Shown here: positions 24,288 through 36,112 of the stretch, in pieces
Layout: the number at the start of each line of letters is the position of its first letter
Position numbering within the stretch: the stretch's first letter is position 1
Source: Lumbricus terrestris
Lineage: Eukaryota; Annelida; Clitellata; Crassiclitellata; Lumbricidae
Reading direction: 5' to 3'
Assembly (NCBI GenBank): GCA_949752735.1
Contig: OX457041.1
Span: 30,073,400-30,137,399, forward strand
DNA: 64,000 nt
Translations under genes and position numbers: made by a program
The notes under the pieces: model-generated
What the model saw: the letters and a program-made list of their open reading frames with translations, nothing else
Databases searched by the model: none
Told to the model about the DNA's origin: nothing

Positions 24288-24722
24288 GTAAGACTGATAT
24301 TTGAATAGATTATATATTCCATCGATGACTTTGACTTTACATGAACAAAATAAATTGTGAACGAAATGAGAGTTTGAGACTAAATACAATTAATGCAACA
24401 GAATTCTTGAAGGACGCAAATGGTCTATAGTTCAATTCGTCAAAACTACCATTTCCATGGCCGTGGATTTTCCTGCTTCGCATACAGTATACACGTGGTC
24501 CTGTGTTTGTTTCCTTCTAACCAACTCTGAGCATTCGGAACTGAGAATAGGGGCCTAATTAACGTGTGTCATACTGAACTGATACAGATGTAGCAACAGC
24601 AATTAAGCACCATTAGTTCTGAACGATATTCTGGTCACCTGCCCAGCAGAAGCACTTACAAATTTAAAATATAGTGGTGTAGTTTTCAGATTTCTCTATT
24701 TGCATGTAGTATTTAGTTGCAG

Positions 24723-24963
24723 CAGGTCCGAATTAAGGCATGTTCAACATATGTTCGGCCGAACAGGGCCCCCCACACGTTAGGGGGCCCGATACATGCG
24801 AGAAAAACTTTTTCGGACTAAAAAAGGTCGTCAGCTTTTTCGGCAGGGAAAAATCAGTAGGCCTATATTCTACAGAAATTTCGATCAAACGACTAAAAAA
24901 GGTAATCAGAATTTAGCAAAAAAATTCCCGAACACGGCCCACACATTTCTTGATCCGGCCCTG
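24723..24963. mobile_element. MITE-A copy 5
   Basis: Same site and AGTTGCAG flanks as the others. MITE-A is therefore older than the whole expansion. Confidence 0.85.
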
Positions 24964-25228
24964 AGTTGCAGAAACATTGGCCATCATTTTTAGATTGACG
25001 TAACTTCTTAGAGTAGATAATAGGCTGTGTATTTGTTGGTTTCTCGCGAAAACATGCGTTGTACGAGGTATACATACGCTGTAGGCCTATAATATTATAT
25101 TATTGCGCATGTACGGTAAGCTTGCATGTCTAACCATTATTACTTACGAATTTATGATAATAATTATATTAAAACTTAGGCCTGTTGTTAAAATTATAAT
25201 CGCAAGCAATTATAGTTATTTTTTATTA

Positions 25229-25236
25229 TTCTATCG
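25229..25236. other. Empty MITE-B target site, unit 5
   Basis: A single TTCTATCG next to AATAAGCC, as in unit 4. Confidence 0.9.
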
Positions 25237-25759
25237 AATAAGCCTACTGCATGCTTACGCGCTGGTTTCTTGTTAGGCCTAATTATTGAAATAGGTCTAA
25301 TAGCGAACATCAAAATTATTGACTTATCTTTCTTATCCTCTTAAAATCAGCAAGAAACTGTCACTAGGCTAAATCTCTAAAACAATTACTCTGTACAAAA
25401 TTCAAACAATGCCATACAAGTTAAATTTCAACATTACATGTATATATAGGGTCTACCGACCAATCTAATAATTATAGGCCTACCCTGGCTTCAACACGAC
25501 TTGTATTGTTTGTTTTAAACTAAGCCCAGAAATTTAACTTTACAAATTCTTGCATTTGTTAAAGGCCAACTTTGCAAACATTTTACAGCTTCAAATTGTA
25601 GTATTATCGCCAATTAAGTTTGCATGTAGTATAGTGCAGATACATGTATCAACTTATTAAGCTTCTTAAAGAAGTATACAAGATGCAATCTGGTCATTGA
25701 TTGCCTATAACAGCGACCGGAAAGTATGGCCTACTGGACGAAGCGACTGCATTAGAGTC

Positions 25760-26257
25760 CATGATGACTTGATGGTTTGGTCTTGATGTTTCATGATGGT
25801 CATTGACGATGGTCTTGATGTTTCATGATGGTGATGACGATGGTTTTGATGTTTCATGATGGTCATGACGATGTTTTGATGTTTCATGATGGTCATGACG
25901 ATGTTTTGATGTTTCATGATGGTCATGACGATGGTTTTGATGTCTCATGATGGTCATGACGATGGTCTTGATGTTTCATGATGGTCATGACGATGTTTTG
26001 ATGTTTCATGATGGTCATGACGATAGTTTTGATGTCTCATGATGGTCATGACGATGGTTTTGATGTTTCATGATGGTCATGACGATTTTCTTGATGTTTC
26101 GTGATGGTCATGACGATGGTCATGATGTTTCCTGATGGTCATGACGATGGTCTTGATGTTTCATGATGGTCATGACGATGGTTTTGATATTTCATGATGG
26201 TCATGACGACGGTCTTGATGTTTCATGATGGTCATGACGATGGTCTTGATGTTTAAG
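25760..26257 (+). repeat. 31-bp minisatellite copy 5, expanded
   Basis: 498 bp, about sixteen units against about ten in the other introns. It includes GATGTCTCATG variants not seen in the others. It ends in TTTAAG, the acceptor of exon 7. Confidence 0.85.
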
Positions 26258-26692
26258 GACCACGTCCTATATGTCCGTCTCGTAGTCTAGCCATCACGGT
26301 AGACAATGAAATGCGTCTTTACATCGACGGGGTTGAGAAGACTGGTCTGACAAACGCCGACGATTGGACGAAAGCCGACACGGTTGCGCTACCGTGCGAT
26401 ACTAGCGTCATCGCTGTTCAAGGAACTGACGTTGGAGTCGTGGCTGGAATTCTGGCTTCAACTGATGACGGTTTCATCATGACCAATTCCTCGTGGAAGT
26501 GTACGAGTGTCTACTACACAGGATGGCAGATGGTTGGCTATGATGACTCATTCTGGCCTGCAGCTTATTCCATTGCAGTCCATGTGACTTATCCGTGGAC
26601 GTTCGTACAAGGGATCAGGAGAGACGCCTACTGGATCTGGACGCCAGGGTACGAAGGCGGAGATTCGGTTGTCTACTGCAGGAAAAACATAG
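26258..26692 (+). CDS. Gene A exon 7: domain copy 6
   Basis: 435 bp, phase 1-1, with the TTTAAG acceptor and a protein identical to exons 3-5. Similarity to the upstream units ends about 20 bp past the donor (GATATCTGAATAG|TGG), so this intron is the unique right flank of the array. Confidence 0.75.
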
Positions 26693-28565
26693 GTAAGACT
26701 GATATCTGAATAGTGGTCTGATGTTATTTACCATAAATGTCGTTACAAACGAATCTCATCGAACCAGGGCTCGTATGCACATAAGGGCTTAACTCTTATA
26801 GATGGCTTAAATATCGTCTATGCGGGAGAAGTGTGTTAATTCGGTATGCATGGCTCGAGCTTATCGAACTGTGCTAGGTATAACGTTATTCCAAGTCCGA
26901 GGTAGGAGTTGGCCGGCTACTCCCATTGTGAACAATAGACGGTCGACTTTAGCTGGTCAGCGCGAACAATAGGCAGCCGTCCGATATTTCCCTACGGGCC
27001 GCTCTAGGTCTGATTCTGTTTACCCCACGCTGGCAACGACTGCATATAAATATCTTTCACGCATGCGCGCTCAGCTATAACCTATTGAATTGGGGGAAGA
27101 GCAAGCGTCATGCATCGTCGGGTGCAAGCAATGTGTAGATTAGTTATGCTCTGTGCTATTTTATCTCGTGCATACGGATACATTCCAATGGCTATATCTG
27201 GAATTGCTAAGTCGCGTTTAGGCATTATACATTGATTACCTTACGCCTTGTCCTGTGCATACCAGCCCAGTTCATTGAGAAGTGAGCTGCAGGGTCGAGG
27301 CGAAGTTTACGGTTGCTATATAAAATAGAGTAGATTTATATTGCGAACTGTCGTTCACACATTACACACCCGCATGACTAAGCTGTCTTGATATAATCGG
27401 ATCCAATCTGGTCTGGTCAAACTTGACCTGTTCTTGTCTGTTTCAGTCGCATCTCGCCTTTTAAATTAAACTCGGTGCTGCTGATTTAATTAGCACTTTT
27501 ATTGATACTACTAATTGACTTGAATTATGAGACGTCAGGTCGGATGTCTATTTGCTTGAGATAAGTTTTGTGTGACATGTTGAAGTGTTTTGGTGACGGC
27601 ATATATTTTTATAGTCATTTCGTCATATTTCGTCTTCCAGCATTTCGATTCGCTTCAATGAACATTTTATATTAAGTCGAATGTTTGACTGCTTTTGTTA
27701 GTTGCTGGCATTATGCAATCAAACCAATCTTAGGTTATTTCATTCGCATCTTTTCTTATTGCCGCTGGATGACTGTAGAGTTCGCTGTGAGTTGCGGAAT
27801 GACGCAGATGCACATCATGCACTGTGACATGAATAGATATCGTGTTATGAATTTATGAGCATAATTCGATGAGGTAGTCTGAGACTTTAATGGTGAATGC
27901 AGCTGTTTTGAGTTGCTTCATCTTATGCGTTAGTACTTAGTTGGAAGCTGTCGGAAGTTGCTGGAGTATCTATAGTTTCAGTGATGTAGCCTTTATTCAC
28001 TGGCCAAGCTTCTGCTTACAAGAGATTGAGCGTGAGAAGCGTTCAGAGCGGACTTCCCAAGTGGGATGTTAATGATGCAATGATCGATTCACTGAGATAT
28101 GAACAGGGTAACGGCTAAAAACGGTTGCTACTGAAACAGGCGTGGGTCTAAATCACATTGATATTTAGGTCAAAGAAGACACCGGTGTTGTTAACCCTAT
28201 AGTGTCACCCTTCACTGAGCAAATAATCGTACATTGAGATCTCATGTCCGCATGGCTTAACTAGTAGAAATTGCGTTTCACCTTAGTTTGACGAAGTTGA
28301 GTAATCTGAGGTGGGCGGTGCTACTTTGGTAATGGTACGATGGTGTTGATACATCTCTGTCGACTCTCCTCCTTCTTTCTATCCAACCTTCCATTACTTC
28401 TAATACAGTATAATGTCTTCTTCCAGTCAAGCACGTATAGGCCTACTGCACATTGTTTAGTTACACCAGTAGACCCTACTTGCACACTTAAATAGTGGGA
28501 CAATTGTCTTCTCCAAAGTTATGTTTTAGATTTATGACTTTACATACGTGTGCTTTTGTTTACAG
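26693..28565 (+). other. Last intron of gene A; no repeat recognised
   Basis: No open reading frame of note and no similarity to other parts of the window. It ends in GCTTTTGTTTACAG, a good acceptor. A small exon could be hidden here. Confidence 0.4.
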
Positions 28566-28603
28566 CTGTGCCTACTACTCAATGTGACTACACAGACGAA
28601 TGA
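28566..28603 (+). CDS. Gene A exon 8: short C-terminal exon (predicted)
   Basis: After the acceptor TTTTGTTTACAG, the phase 1 reading gives AVPTTQCDYTDE and a TGA stop. It joins RKNI of exon 7 as RKNI-AVPTTQC, parallel to RKNI-GPRPIC at the other junctions. The last domain therefore also receives its following cysteine. With this exon the coding sequence totals 2709 bp, an exact 903 codons including the stop. The match in phase and pattern supports it; its shortness leaves doubt. Confidence 0.5.
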
Positions 28604-29395
28604 TTGATTGCTGCAGACTCAGGTTTCTGCTTCTCGTTGTCGATGTAAAATTCTGCAGAACGTTTCAATTAAAAATTTCCATAATCAGTTAAACACAATA
28701 ATTATACATTTCAAAGTGTAACTTTACCTTTTTAATTGTCTATAGGACGATAGTATAGTGAAAATCACAGATGAATGCGTTTATCTGGTAATAGACCTAT
28801 ACTATAGCCTATTGCAAAGGGGTTTCATGCATAGGAAGAAAATCTGCTATTGGCATTCATTTAAGAAAATCTGTTGAATTCAATGGCATTAGGTTACAGA
28901 TGAGATAAATCCAGAGAATTGTTCTTCTGTAGACATAATAAATTGTCCCACAGATTTACAGAAAGAAAAGCAAAAACAAAAAAGTTTTCATGCATGAAAC
29001 CCACTATAATGTAGGCCTATGGAAATCATGATTAGATCTAATCTTGTAACGCGTTGCCATTGTAGGAGACCTGTGCAAAATGGATCAAGATCATGTGCTA
29101 CATGGGATGAGATGCATGGCCGACGCTGCTTAACCGCCAGACTATATAACGCATAGAATCAACCACTGATATTTTTCATACGCAAGTTATCATTCGCAAA
29201 GGAAAACTCACAGACTACATAATTATGTCACCTGGTTGCTGATCGATTCCTGTTTGTCTGACTGCGCATTAAATCCAACTATATTACTAGGCTATAACGC
29301 TTTCCGAATGGCCTATTAGAAAATAATATGCTTAGACAGATTATTAATTATACTAGGCCTACTAAAGCATGCGTGTTTTTAACATGGGACCTCAT
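28604..29395. other. No gene recognised
   Basis: AT-rich sequence, presumably 3' UTR and intergenic. No clear AATAAA was assigned. Confidence 0.4.
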
Positions 29396-29620
29396 ATTCA
29401 TTCATTCATTCATTCATTCATTCGGACATTTATATAGCGCTTCTTCAAGAAAAAACTACTCAGAGGCGCTCCCGACTATGATTACTTAGGACATGTAAAT
29501 CCACGTGGAAATTTCCGAACTGGTGGTGGGGTATGCTCCTTGTAGTCCATCGCCTGCAGTCTTTTTGAATTGTCCCTGGAACGCTTTGCTTTCTCGTGAG
29601 AAAGGAGATGGCTATCATTT
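29396..29620 (-). mobile_element. SINE-like retroposon, tail on the left
   Basis: The (ATTC)n run at 29396-29422 is followed by TTATATAGCGCTTCTTCAAG and CTCAGAGGCGCTCCCG. This is the complement of the shared tail CGCTTCTGAGT...CTTGAAG.GGCGCTATA. The 5' head was not delimited. Confidence 0.5.
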
Positions 29621-29713
29621 GATAAGAAACGTTTGCAGAAACTTATATCTGTCTTAAAGAGATTATAAGAAACAATTAAGTATTCCCTATCTCCAAGTAT
29701 GCAATACTTGTAG

Positions 29714-29717
<4 letters not shown>

Positions 29718-29767
<50 letters not shown>
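29718..29767. repeat. (TA)n microsatellite
   Basis: About 25 uninterrupted TA units. Confidence 0.95.
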
Positions 29768-29769
<2 letters not shown>

Positions 29770-30518
29770 TATGTTCTGTGGAATTCCTCAGTGCTGAAAG
29801 TGGTCTGAAGAAATTTGCCAGGTCTCTTTAGGGAGAGAGGGTGCTAACGAATGCCGTGTCTGAAATCCTGACAGACCCGATTCACTTTCAGCTCTCGAAT
29901 TCCTATAGCCAATTTAAGCAAACTAACTGCGCTATCAATCTTTGTTGACTTGCCCTAAAGACAGAACGACACAGTACCCTATCACGCACGCTTCATTATA
30001 GAAATTAATATTAGTTTCAGAGCTGCTTAATTGCTGCCAGTTTGCTACATGCGCAGCTGTTAATACCAATGTTCGTCTTACTATTTTTAAAGTGCATTCA
30101 TTTATGGTACAAAAAACTACGATGGAGAGTTTTCCGATCGCTTTACAATTGCATTGCATGAAATGATTTGATTGCAGGAAATGATTTGATTGCAGCGATG
30201 CTTGTTGCCATGAAACGTTGTACAAAAAACTACTCTCTGTATTGTTCTTGTACCACAGTAGCCTACAATATCGCATGAGTCCCTTTTAAAAGAGAATTGA
30301 TATGGAAACTCCTGAATTAGCACTGCATATAGAAATGCTGTTTTGTGATTCATCATAATGAATATTAATCGGTCACTGTTAGACCTTTGCCGTTTCTATC
30401 GAATCCCCTAAATCAAACCTACTGCATGTATAGGCCTATGTTAGCTGCAGTTCATGGCGCCTCTTCCCAACCTGCTTGCTCTTTCCCCCATCTATTTGAT
30501 CTGTATCTGTATGTTTGT
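29768..30518. other. No gene recognised
   Basis: A short tandem repeat of GAAATGATTTGATTGCAG occurs near 30160-30195. The open frames here are short and show no recognisable domain. Confidence 0.4.
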
Positions 30519-30670
30519 GAGTCTGTGTGTCTGTCTCTCTCTGTTTCTCTGTCTCCGTCTCTCTGTCTGTCTGTCTCTCTCTTTGTCTGCCTATCTGTCT
30601 GTCTGTCTCTCTTTCTCTCTCTAATCTTTGCTAAGTCACTCGACAAGATCTGTCCATCTCTCTCTCTGAT
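30519..30670. repeat. (CT/CTGT)n pyrimidine-rich microsatellite
   Basis: Runs of CTCTCTGT and CTGTCTGT. The open frames across it come from composition. Confidence 0.85.
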
Positions 30671-30913
30671 TTTCTTCCATGCTCCATTTTTCCGCATTGA
30701 CAACTGTAACTCTTCACTCGTCAACTGAGCATATACTAAAACTCGACCTCCGATCATCCAATGAGTACGGTACTTAATAGGCCGTATACAGTTGCACGTT
30801 TCATTGCCCGCCTCCTTCGTTTCTCTCGCATTTCGACTGTTAATTAAGACTGCTCTTTACCATGGCTTCTCTGATCTGCTCCGATTCAGTTTGAAATTCT
30901 CTTTCTTACGTTC

Positions 30914-31010
30914 CTTGATTCATTCATATATTCATTCATTTCAAGAATTTATATAGCGCCCCTTCAACGAATCCACTCAGAAGCGCTCCCAGTCCAACCA
31001 CGGTTGACAT
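30914..31010 (-). mobile_element. SINE tail fragment
   Basis: An ATTCATTC-rich tail followed by TTATATAGCGCCCCTTCAAC and CTCAGAAGCGCTCCCAG. Inverted copy of the shared SINE tail. Confidence 0.5.
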
Positions 31011-31456
31011 ATACATACGTATACAAAGCGCTCATTGGTCAAGCTCATCGCTATATATCTCTGTGATCTCATTATGCGGCTTATTTCGGCTGCATGTGCC
31101 TTGTGGGGGCGCTGGCGTTGTTATAGATTGGATGGGAGGACGTATACGTACACGTCGTACAGTGATCGAAAGGTCATTTCATAATTTTTAAATCAGGATT
31201 CTTCACCGACGATCTATTCTATCGTCTATGACTGAAAGTTCATTACAGTGACTTCATAGATATCTTAAGTTGCATTATATGCCTAGGTTTATGTGCAGGC
31301 CTGCAGCCAGAGACAAACTCAAGTCGAGGTTAATTCCCTCCCCAGTGGGTTAGTTATAGCTTTCCAAGAGCCCGGGTGTGGGGTACGTCCTACTTGGGTC
31401 GCTGTTTGACCTTGTGAGGCATGTCTCCTCCCTCTGTCCTCTCCGTTTCCCGATCG

Positions 31457-31670
31457 TGGGGCGCGGTGGTGCATAGTGGATATGCTCGTTGCTTTGCAGC
31501 CGGAGGGTTGCAAGTTCGAATCCACCTCAAACCGCCTAGTAGGGACCATGGGCAAGTCCTTCACTCGCAATTGCTCAGCGCTTCCGCGTGAAACTCCTAT
31601 TCAGTTATGCGTTGTAATCGAAAGCGCTTCTGAGTATAAATCTTGAAGGGTCGCTATAACAAATGCACGT
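31457..31670 (+). mobile_element. tRNA-derived SINE
   Basis: The head has an A-box-like segment around TGGTGCATAGTGGATATGC and a perfect B-box core GTTCGAATCC at about 31513. It ends with the shared tail AAAGCGCTTCTGAGT, CTTGAAGGGTCGCTATAAC. The adjacent open frames are not genes. Confidence 0.75.
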
Positions 31671-32875
31671 ACATACATATCCTTACCTCCTCCTCATTTT
31701 GTCCCATTCCTCTGCTTTCCCCGTCCCGTCCACGATCTATTCCCTGTCTTGCCTTCCCCTTCTCAAACCCCCTCCGGCTCCTTTCCTTTAAGTTGGGCCT
31801 TACGGTGGCCTGAAAATTTGTAGAAATTTGTGATGGTTGTTGATAAATATTCGGGCACTTTAAAGTCAAATAGAGCAGTAATAGAATCAGCATTTCGTTG
31901 TGGCATAGATACGTTTTAGAATGTTTTGTGGCCTTTGCAGGACTCTGTTTATGATGTTCAATTTGCTTGCAATTAGAAGATATACCGGTAGCAACTCCTT
32001 TCAGTTTAGGCCTACTACATAACAAACGCTGTACAAGTAGTGTTAAACAGCAGGTTACAATATAACGAATGCCTCGTCTTGAGAATTACACGGAGACACT
32101 CGCCTCGTCGTGTCTCAAACTGGCTACGGGCTTGGGCAAGCCTAGCATAGCCTAACAGAGCATAACATATGCTCATCTTCCTCTTCTTCATAGACCTCAT
32201 AATATATCTTAATATTGATTACAACTCTTAGGCTAATGGATCGGGTGAATTTAGTCCCTGTCAGAACCTAAACTTGTCGTGAGTTCTAATTGTCTCAACG
32301 TGCAAAAACAACTATTTTGAGGAGTGTCTATTTTTACTATTATTTTCTGTTTCTACTTGAGCAAATGTCTATTTGGCCCGTATAGGATAATTATATATCA
32401 GATCACTCACACTGCACCTTGAAAGAATTGAACGGCTCTGTATATCCAGAAAATGAAAATGAAACCGAAACTGGTGGTCACATGATCATGGTCACCTAAT
32501 TTGATATGGTTAACCACTTCTATAATGGTATTTCCAATAAGCAATAAAGTTCCCATGGGTTAGAACTGAACGTGAAGACAGGGCAAAGTAGCTTGGGTAG
32601 CATAAGAGTATGTCGTCATTGATTAGATAATTTTTATATAACTCCTCAGCGTAACGTCAGCCGCACGCACGTATCAACATGCATGATCAATACTTATTAT
32701 ATTAGTAAGCTGGGACTGAATCCGGCGCCAGAGAATCAGTCAATGCTTTAATACTGGCCTTAGACTGTCTAGACTTTTAGAGTGCACTGGGTTTGGGTTC
32801 TACCGAAGCAAAAAAGGAACCATTCCATTTTTATATGCATATACAAACAAACGAAAAACATGCCACTTGCATGTT
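31671..32875. other. No gene recognised
   Basis: Only short minus-strand frames without recognisable domains. Confidence 0.4.
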
Positions 32876-33013
32876 TGCATGTATGAATGTATGCATGTAT
32901 GTAGGGATGTATGTATGTATGTATGTATGTATGTATGCATGTATGTATGTATGTATGTATGTATGTATGTATGCATGTATGTATGTATGTATGCATGCAT
33001 GCATGCATGTATG

Positions 33014-33047
<34 letters not shown>

Positions 33048-33133
33048 TGTATGTATGTATGTATGTATGTATGTATGTATGTATGTGTGTATGTATGTAT
33101 GTATGTATGTATGTATGTATGTATGTATGTATG

Positions 33134-33164
<31 letters not shown>

Positions 33165-33275
33165 GTATGTATGTATGTATGTATGTATGTATGTATGCAT
33201 GTATGTGTGTATGTATGTATGTATGTATGTATGTATATGTATGTAAGTATGTATTTACGTATGCATGTATGTATA
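32876..33275. repeat. 400-bp (GTAT)n microsatellite
   Basis: Nearly pure GTAT with occasional GCAT units. It is open in several frames as MYVC or HTYI repeats, which are not proteins. Confidence 0.95.
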
Positions 33276-33357
33276 ATTTCTTTAATTTCTTTAATTTCTT
33301 TAATTTCTGATTAATGAGTGGGAAATGACATTTTACGGATGTTTTATGTGATTGTGT

Positions 33358-33520
33358 CAGTGGCGTAGCCAGAAATTTGTGATGGGGGGAGGGTTTATGA
33401 CCGAATACCCTGTTTTTTGTTATTTTTTCCTATTCAAATGGATAAATAACCTTTAAACAACTGTTTCCGGAGCCAATGGGGGGTTTTAACCCCCGAAACC
33501 CCCCCTTCCCTACGCCACTG
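33358..33520. mobile_element. hAT-type MITE, 163 bp
   Basis: The ends are CAGTGGCGTAGCC and CTACGCCACTG, flanked by the perfect 8-bp duplication GATTGTGT (33350-33357, 33521-33528). A G-run and C-run form an inner stem. Confidence 0.9.
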
Positions 33521-33755
33521 GATTGTGTTAATGTAAAGAGTGGCGAAGTTAAGACGATGTAACACAGCTTCACTTAAACTGTTTCAGTGCAATATTTAAG
33601 GTTATAATTAGTTTTGTTTTTCTTTTTTTCTTTTTTGGGGCAATGAATAAATTAATTTGTTTAATATCTTATTTTTGACTTTCGTAGTCACTACCAAAAT
33701 CGTTGGCTCTCGGCACAGTGCCTATACTGTGCTTAATGGATAAGACGGCCCTGCT

Positions 33756-33869
<114 letters not shown>

Positions 33870-33939
33870 GATATCCTTCCTTGTGTTCATCTTTATCCTT
33901 CTTCTGTTTCTTCCACCTTTTTCTAGGTATATATATAAT

Positions 33940-34670
33940 ATACTAGATGTGTAACCCGGCGTTGCCCGGGAAATTTAGGGTTTTAAACACTACTCCCCTA
34001 TGGTACCCAACGTTGACCGCTAAATTTCGGGTTTTCGCCAACCCTCTACCCCACCCCGCTTCCCCAAAAGGCCAAACGTAACACGCCCCTGCGGGGCGCT
34101 AGGGAAATTATTACTGGGCTTGTATGACGTCATTCGGGCTGTAGACTCTTTTACTAAAGCTCGATACTGTTTACCAAAGTGTGAGCGATGAAATCTGTAT
34201 TAACAACGCTTCTGTCTTAAAACGCTAATAACTCGAGTTCTAAAGTGAAATTTCGGGTTTTAAACACTACTCCACTCTGGTACCCATCGTTGACTGCTAA
34301 ATTTCGGGTTTTCGCCAACCCTCCACCCAACCTCGCTTCCCCAAAAAGCCAAACTTGACCCACCTCTGCGGGGCGCTGCGGAAATTATTACTGGGCGGGT
34401 ATGACGTCATGCGGGATTAGACTCTTCACTTAACGCTGGCGTTATCAATTAATGATGAAATCTGTCTTAAAACGCTAATAATTCTTGTTTTAAATTGAAT
34501 TAAAACCTGAAAATAGTTGCGATGACCTTATAATTTGGGTAAGAATCGATTGCAATAATTTTTTTAAACCGACGCTGTTTCATTTCCGAGCCTATTCTGC
34601 AGGGAAGAGTCAAAAGCGTACAAACAAACAAACATAAGGAAAGTGTTTCTGCCTTATAATATAGATATTA
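33940..34670. mobile_element. Repeat with CCCGGCGTTGCCCGGGAA head
   Basis: Begins TACTAGATGTGTAACCCGGC and ends in a CAAACAAACAAACATAAGG tail with TATAATATAGAT. The block with CTAAATTTCGGGTTTTCGCC and GGGAAATTATTACTGGGC occurs twice (about 34015 and 34300), so the element has an internal duplication. The same head occurs at 43085. I do not assign a class. Confidence 0.55.
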
Positions 34671-35587
34671 TTCATAGCTGGGTAGTATTATACCTCTGCC
34701 TGTCTGTCTTTCTGTCTACATGTCCCTGGGTTGCTCTGCTGACGTCGGTCAAAGTTCACTGGCTTCGTGCATAATACTTGAACGTCTTCTATCTCAGCCT
34801 GCATGGCTTAAAGTGTGGCTGGACGGTCATGGACGGCGTCCATTCACTTCTTTTCAAATCTAATTGCCGTCCTGCCAATTATTTCGCCTGCACAGACTGT
34901 AAAGTTAAGTAGCGTCCATGCACTTATGTTTTAACACTTTAAGCACTCTCTGTCTGCCTACCTATATTCTTGAGTGCATCGTCGGTTTGTCAGACAATAT
35001 ATCTAACGTAGACATGCTTTCTATACGTATAAGTGTATATGTATATGTACATTGTATTATTTATATGTATGTGGGTATATATATACGAGATAAAATACGT
35101 TGCTGATGTATAAGTATAGGCTATGTATTTAATTCGTTGTGATCTATGTCCAGCACTTCACTGCAGCGCCACAGCTATAATATGCACTGAAGCACACACG
35201 CACACGCACCCATGTGGTTATAGCTGAACATAATGCGTCGCATTAACATAAAGTAAGTAAAGTAAGTAAAGTCATCCCAGGGCCGAAGGCCCGTTGATGA
35301 GGCGCTCATCTCCTTTTCTTGGCCCTTCAGCCGGCAATGGACGAATCCCAAGGTCCTGGACACGGGGCCAGTGATTTTCCAGGACTTGCCGTTTACTTCC
35401 CAGCTTACGCTGGTACTGCTTGGTGACAGAGTAACATTAACATACCCTAGCAAAATGCTTCACGCTAACCTAAATGATGTCGCAATTTGTTAATAATAGC
35501 ATCATCAAGAAATTCATCTGTACGCAAAGGTCACTGAAGGTCAGCTGGAAACGTAACATCTATTCCATGTATCTGCTCATCAGTCGC
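34671..35587. other. No gene recognised
   Basis: Includes an AAGTAAGTAAAG repeat at 35251 followed by GGGCCGAAGGCCCG, probably a repeat of unknown type. The open frame on the minus strand at 35175-35453 has no recognisable domain. Confidence 0.4.
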
Positions 35588-36112
35588 ACACTTCAACTTC
35601 AACTTCAACTTGTTTATTGATCCCAAAAATATAAAACAAACAATTATGCATTCATAATAGTACACAAAGCGATTGATTGCTGTTAACAATTATGCATTCA
35701 TAATAGTACACAAAGTGATTAATTGCAGTTAATGATTGCGAATGGTATAGCTTAGTGTACAGTTATTACTGTGAAATGTAGGGAGCAATAGACTACCCGA
35801 AGGGATCGAGTGATCCCGCTATTGGGGCCTATTTACCAAAGGAAAAAATTCTTCACTATTATATGATTAATGATAATAGATTAGAAAACAGATAGAAATG
35901 GCAGTATTTTTGGAATCAATTAAATAACAGCAGTGGGATACCTTCCCTCTGCTCAACTTAAAAAGAATGGGGGGAAAACACGGAATAAATGGGTTGTTCA
36001 TTTTACATTTTTTAATGTGTGTGCGCGGATTTGGGATTTAAATCGATCAAGACTCCTGGATGCACGAATATTTTCCGGTATATTATTCCATAAAAGAGGA
36101 CCCTGATACTTA
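35588..36112 (-). pseudogene. LINE 3' end with reverse transcriptase C-terminal tail
   Basis: The minus strand from about 36112 reads GPLLWNNIPENIRASRSLDR and then FKSQIRAHTLKN before a stop. This is the usual ending of LINE ORF2 proteins (G..LWN.LP..IR...S...FK). The rest down to about 35588 (TTTATTGATCCC, then a CTTCAA repeat) would be its 3' UTR. Confidence 0.6.

Larger units (their letters stand above)
14081..26711 (+). repeat. Tandem segmental duplication of exon plus intron
   Basis: Five consecutive units repeat in the same order: domain exon, MITE-A, optional MITE-B, 31-bp minisatellite. Distances between exon starts 3 to 7 are 2570, 2569, 2237 and 2405 bp. The differences come mainly from MITE-B and the minisatellite length. 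Near-identity begins inside exon 2 (about 14081) and stops just after exon 7 (about 26711), which marks the borders of the duplicated block. Confidence 0.9.

Noticed and set aside
25705..25926. Minus-strand frame with a repeated TIMKHQN motif, and plus-strand HDGHDDGL
   Set aside because: Both are translations of the 31-bp intronic minisatellite.
32769..33310. Open frames of about 150 residues, MYVC or HTYI repeats
   Set aside because: Pure tetranucleotide microsatellite; open in nearly every frame.
35175..35453. 92-residue minus-strand frame with VSWEVNGKSWKITGP
   Set aside because: Protein-like at first look, but it is bounded by a simple repeat and has no family match I can name; probably repeat-derived.
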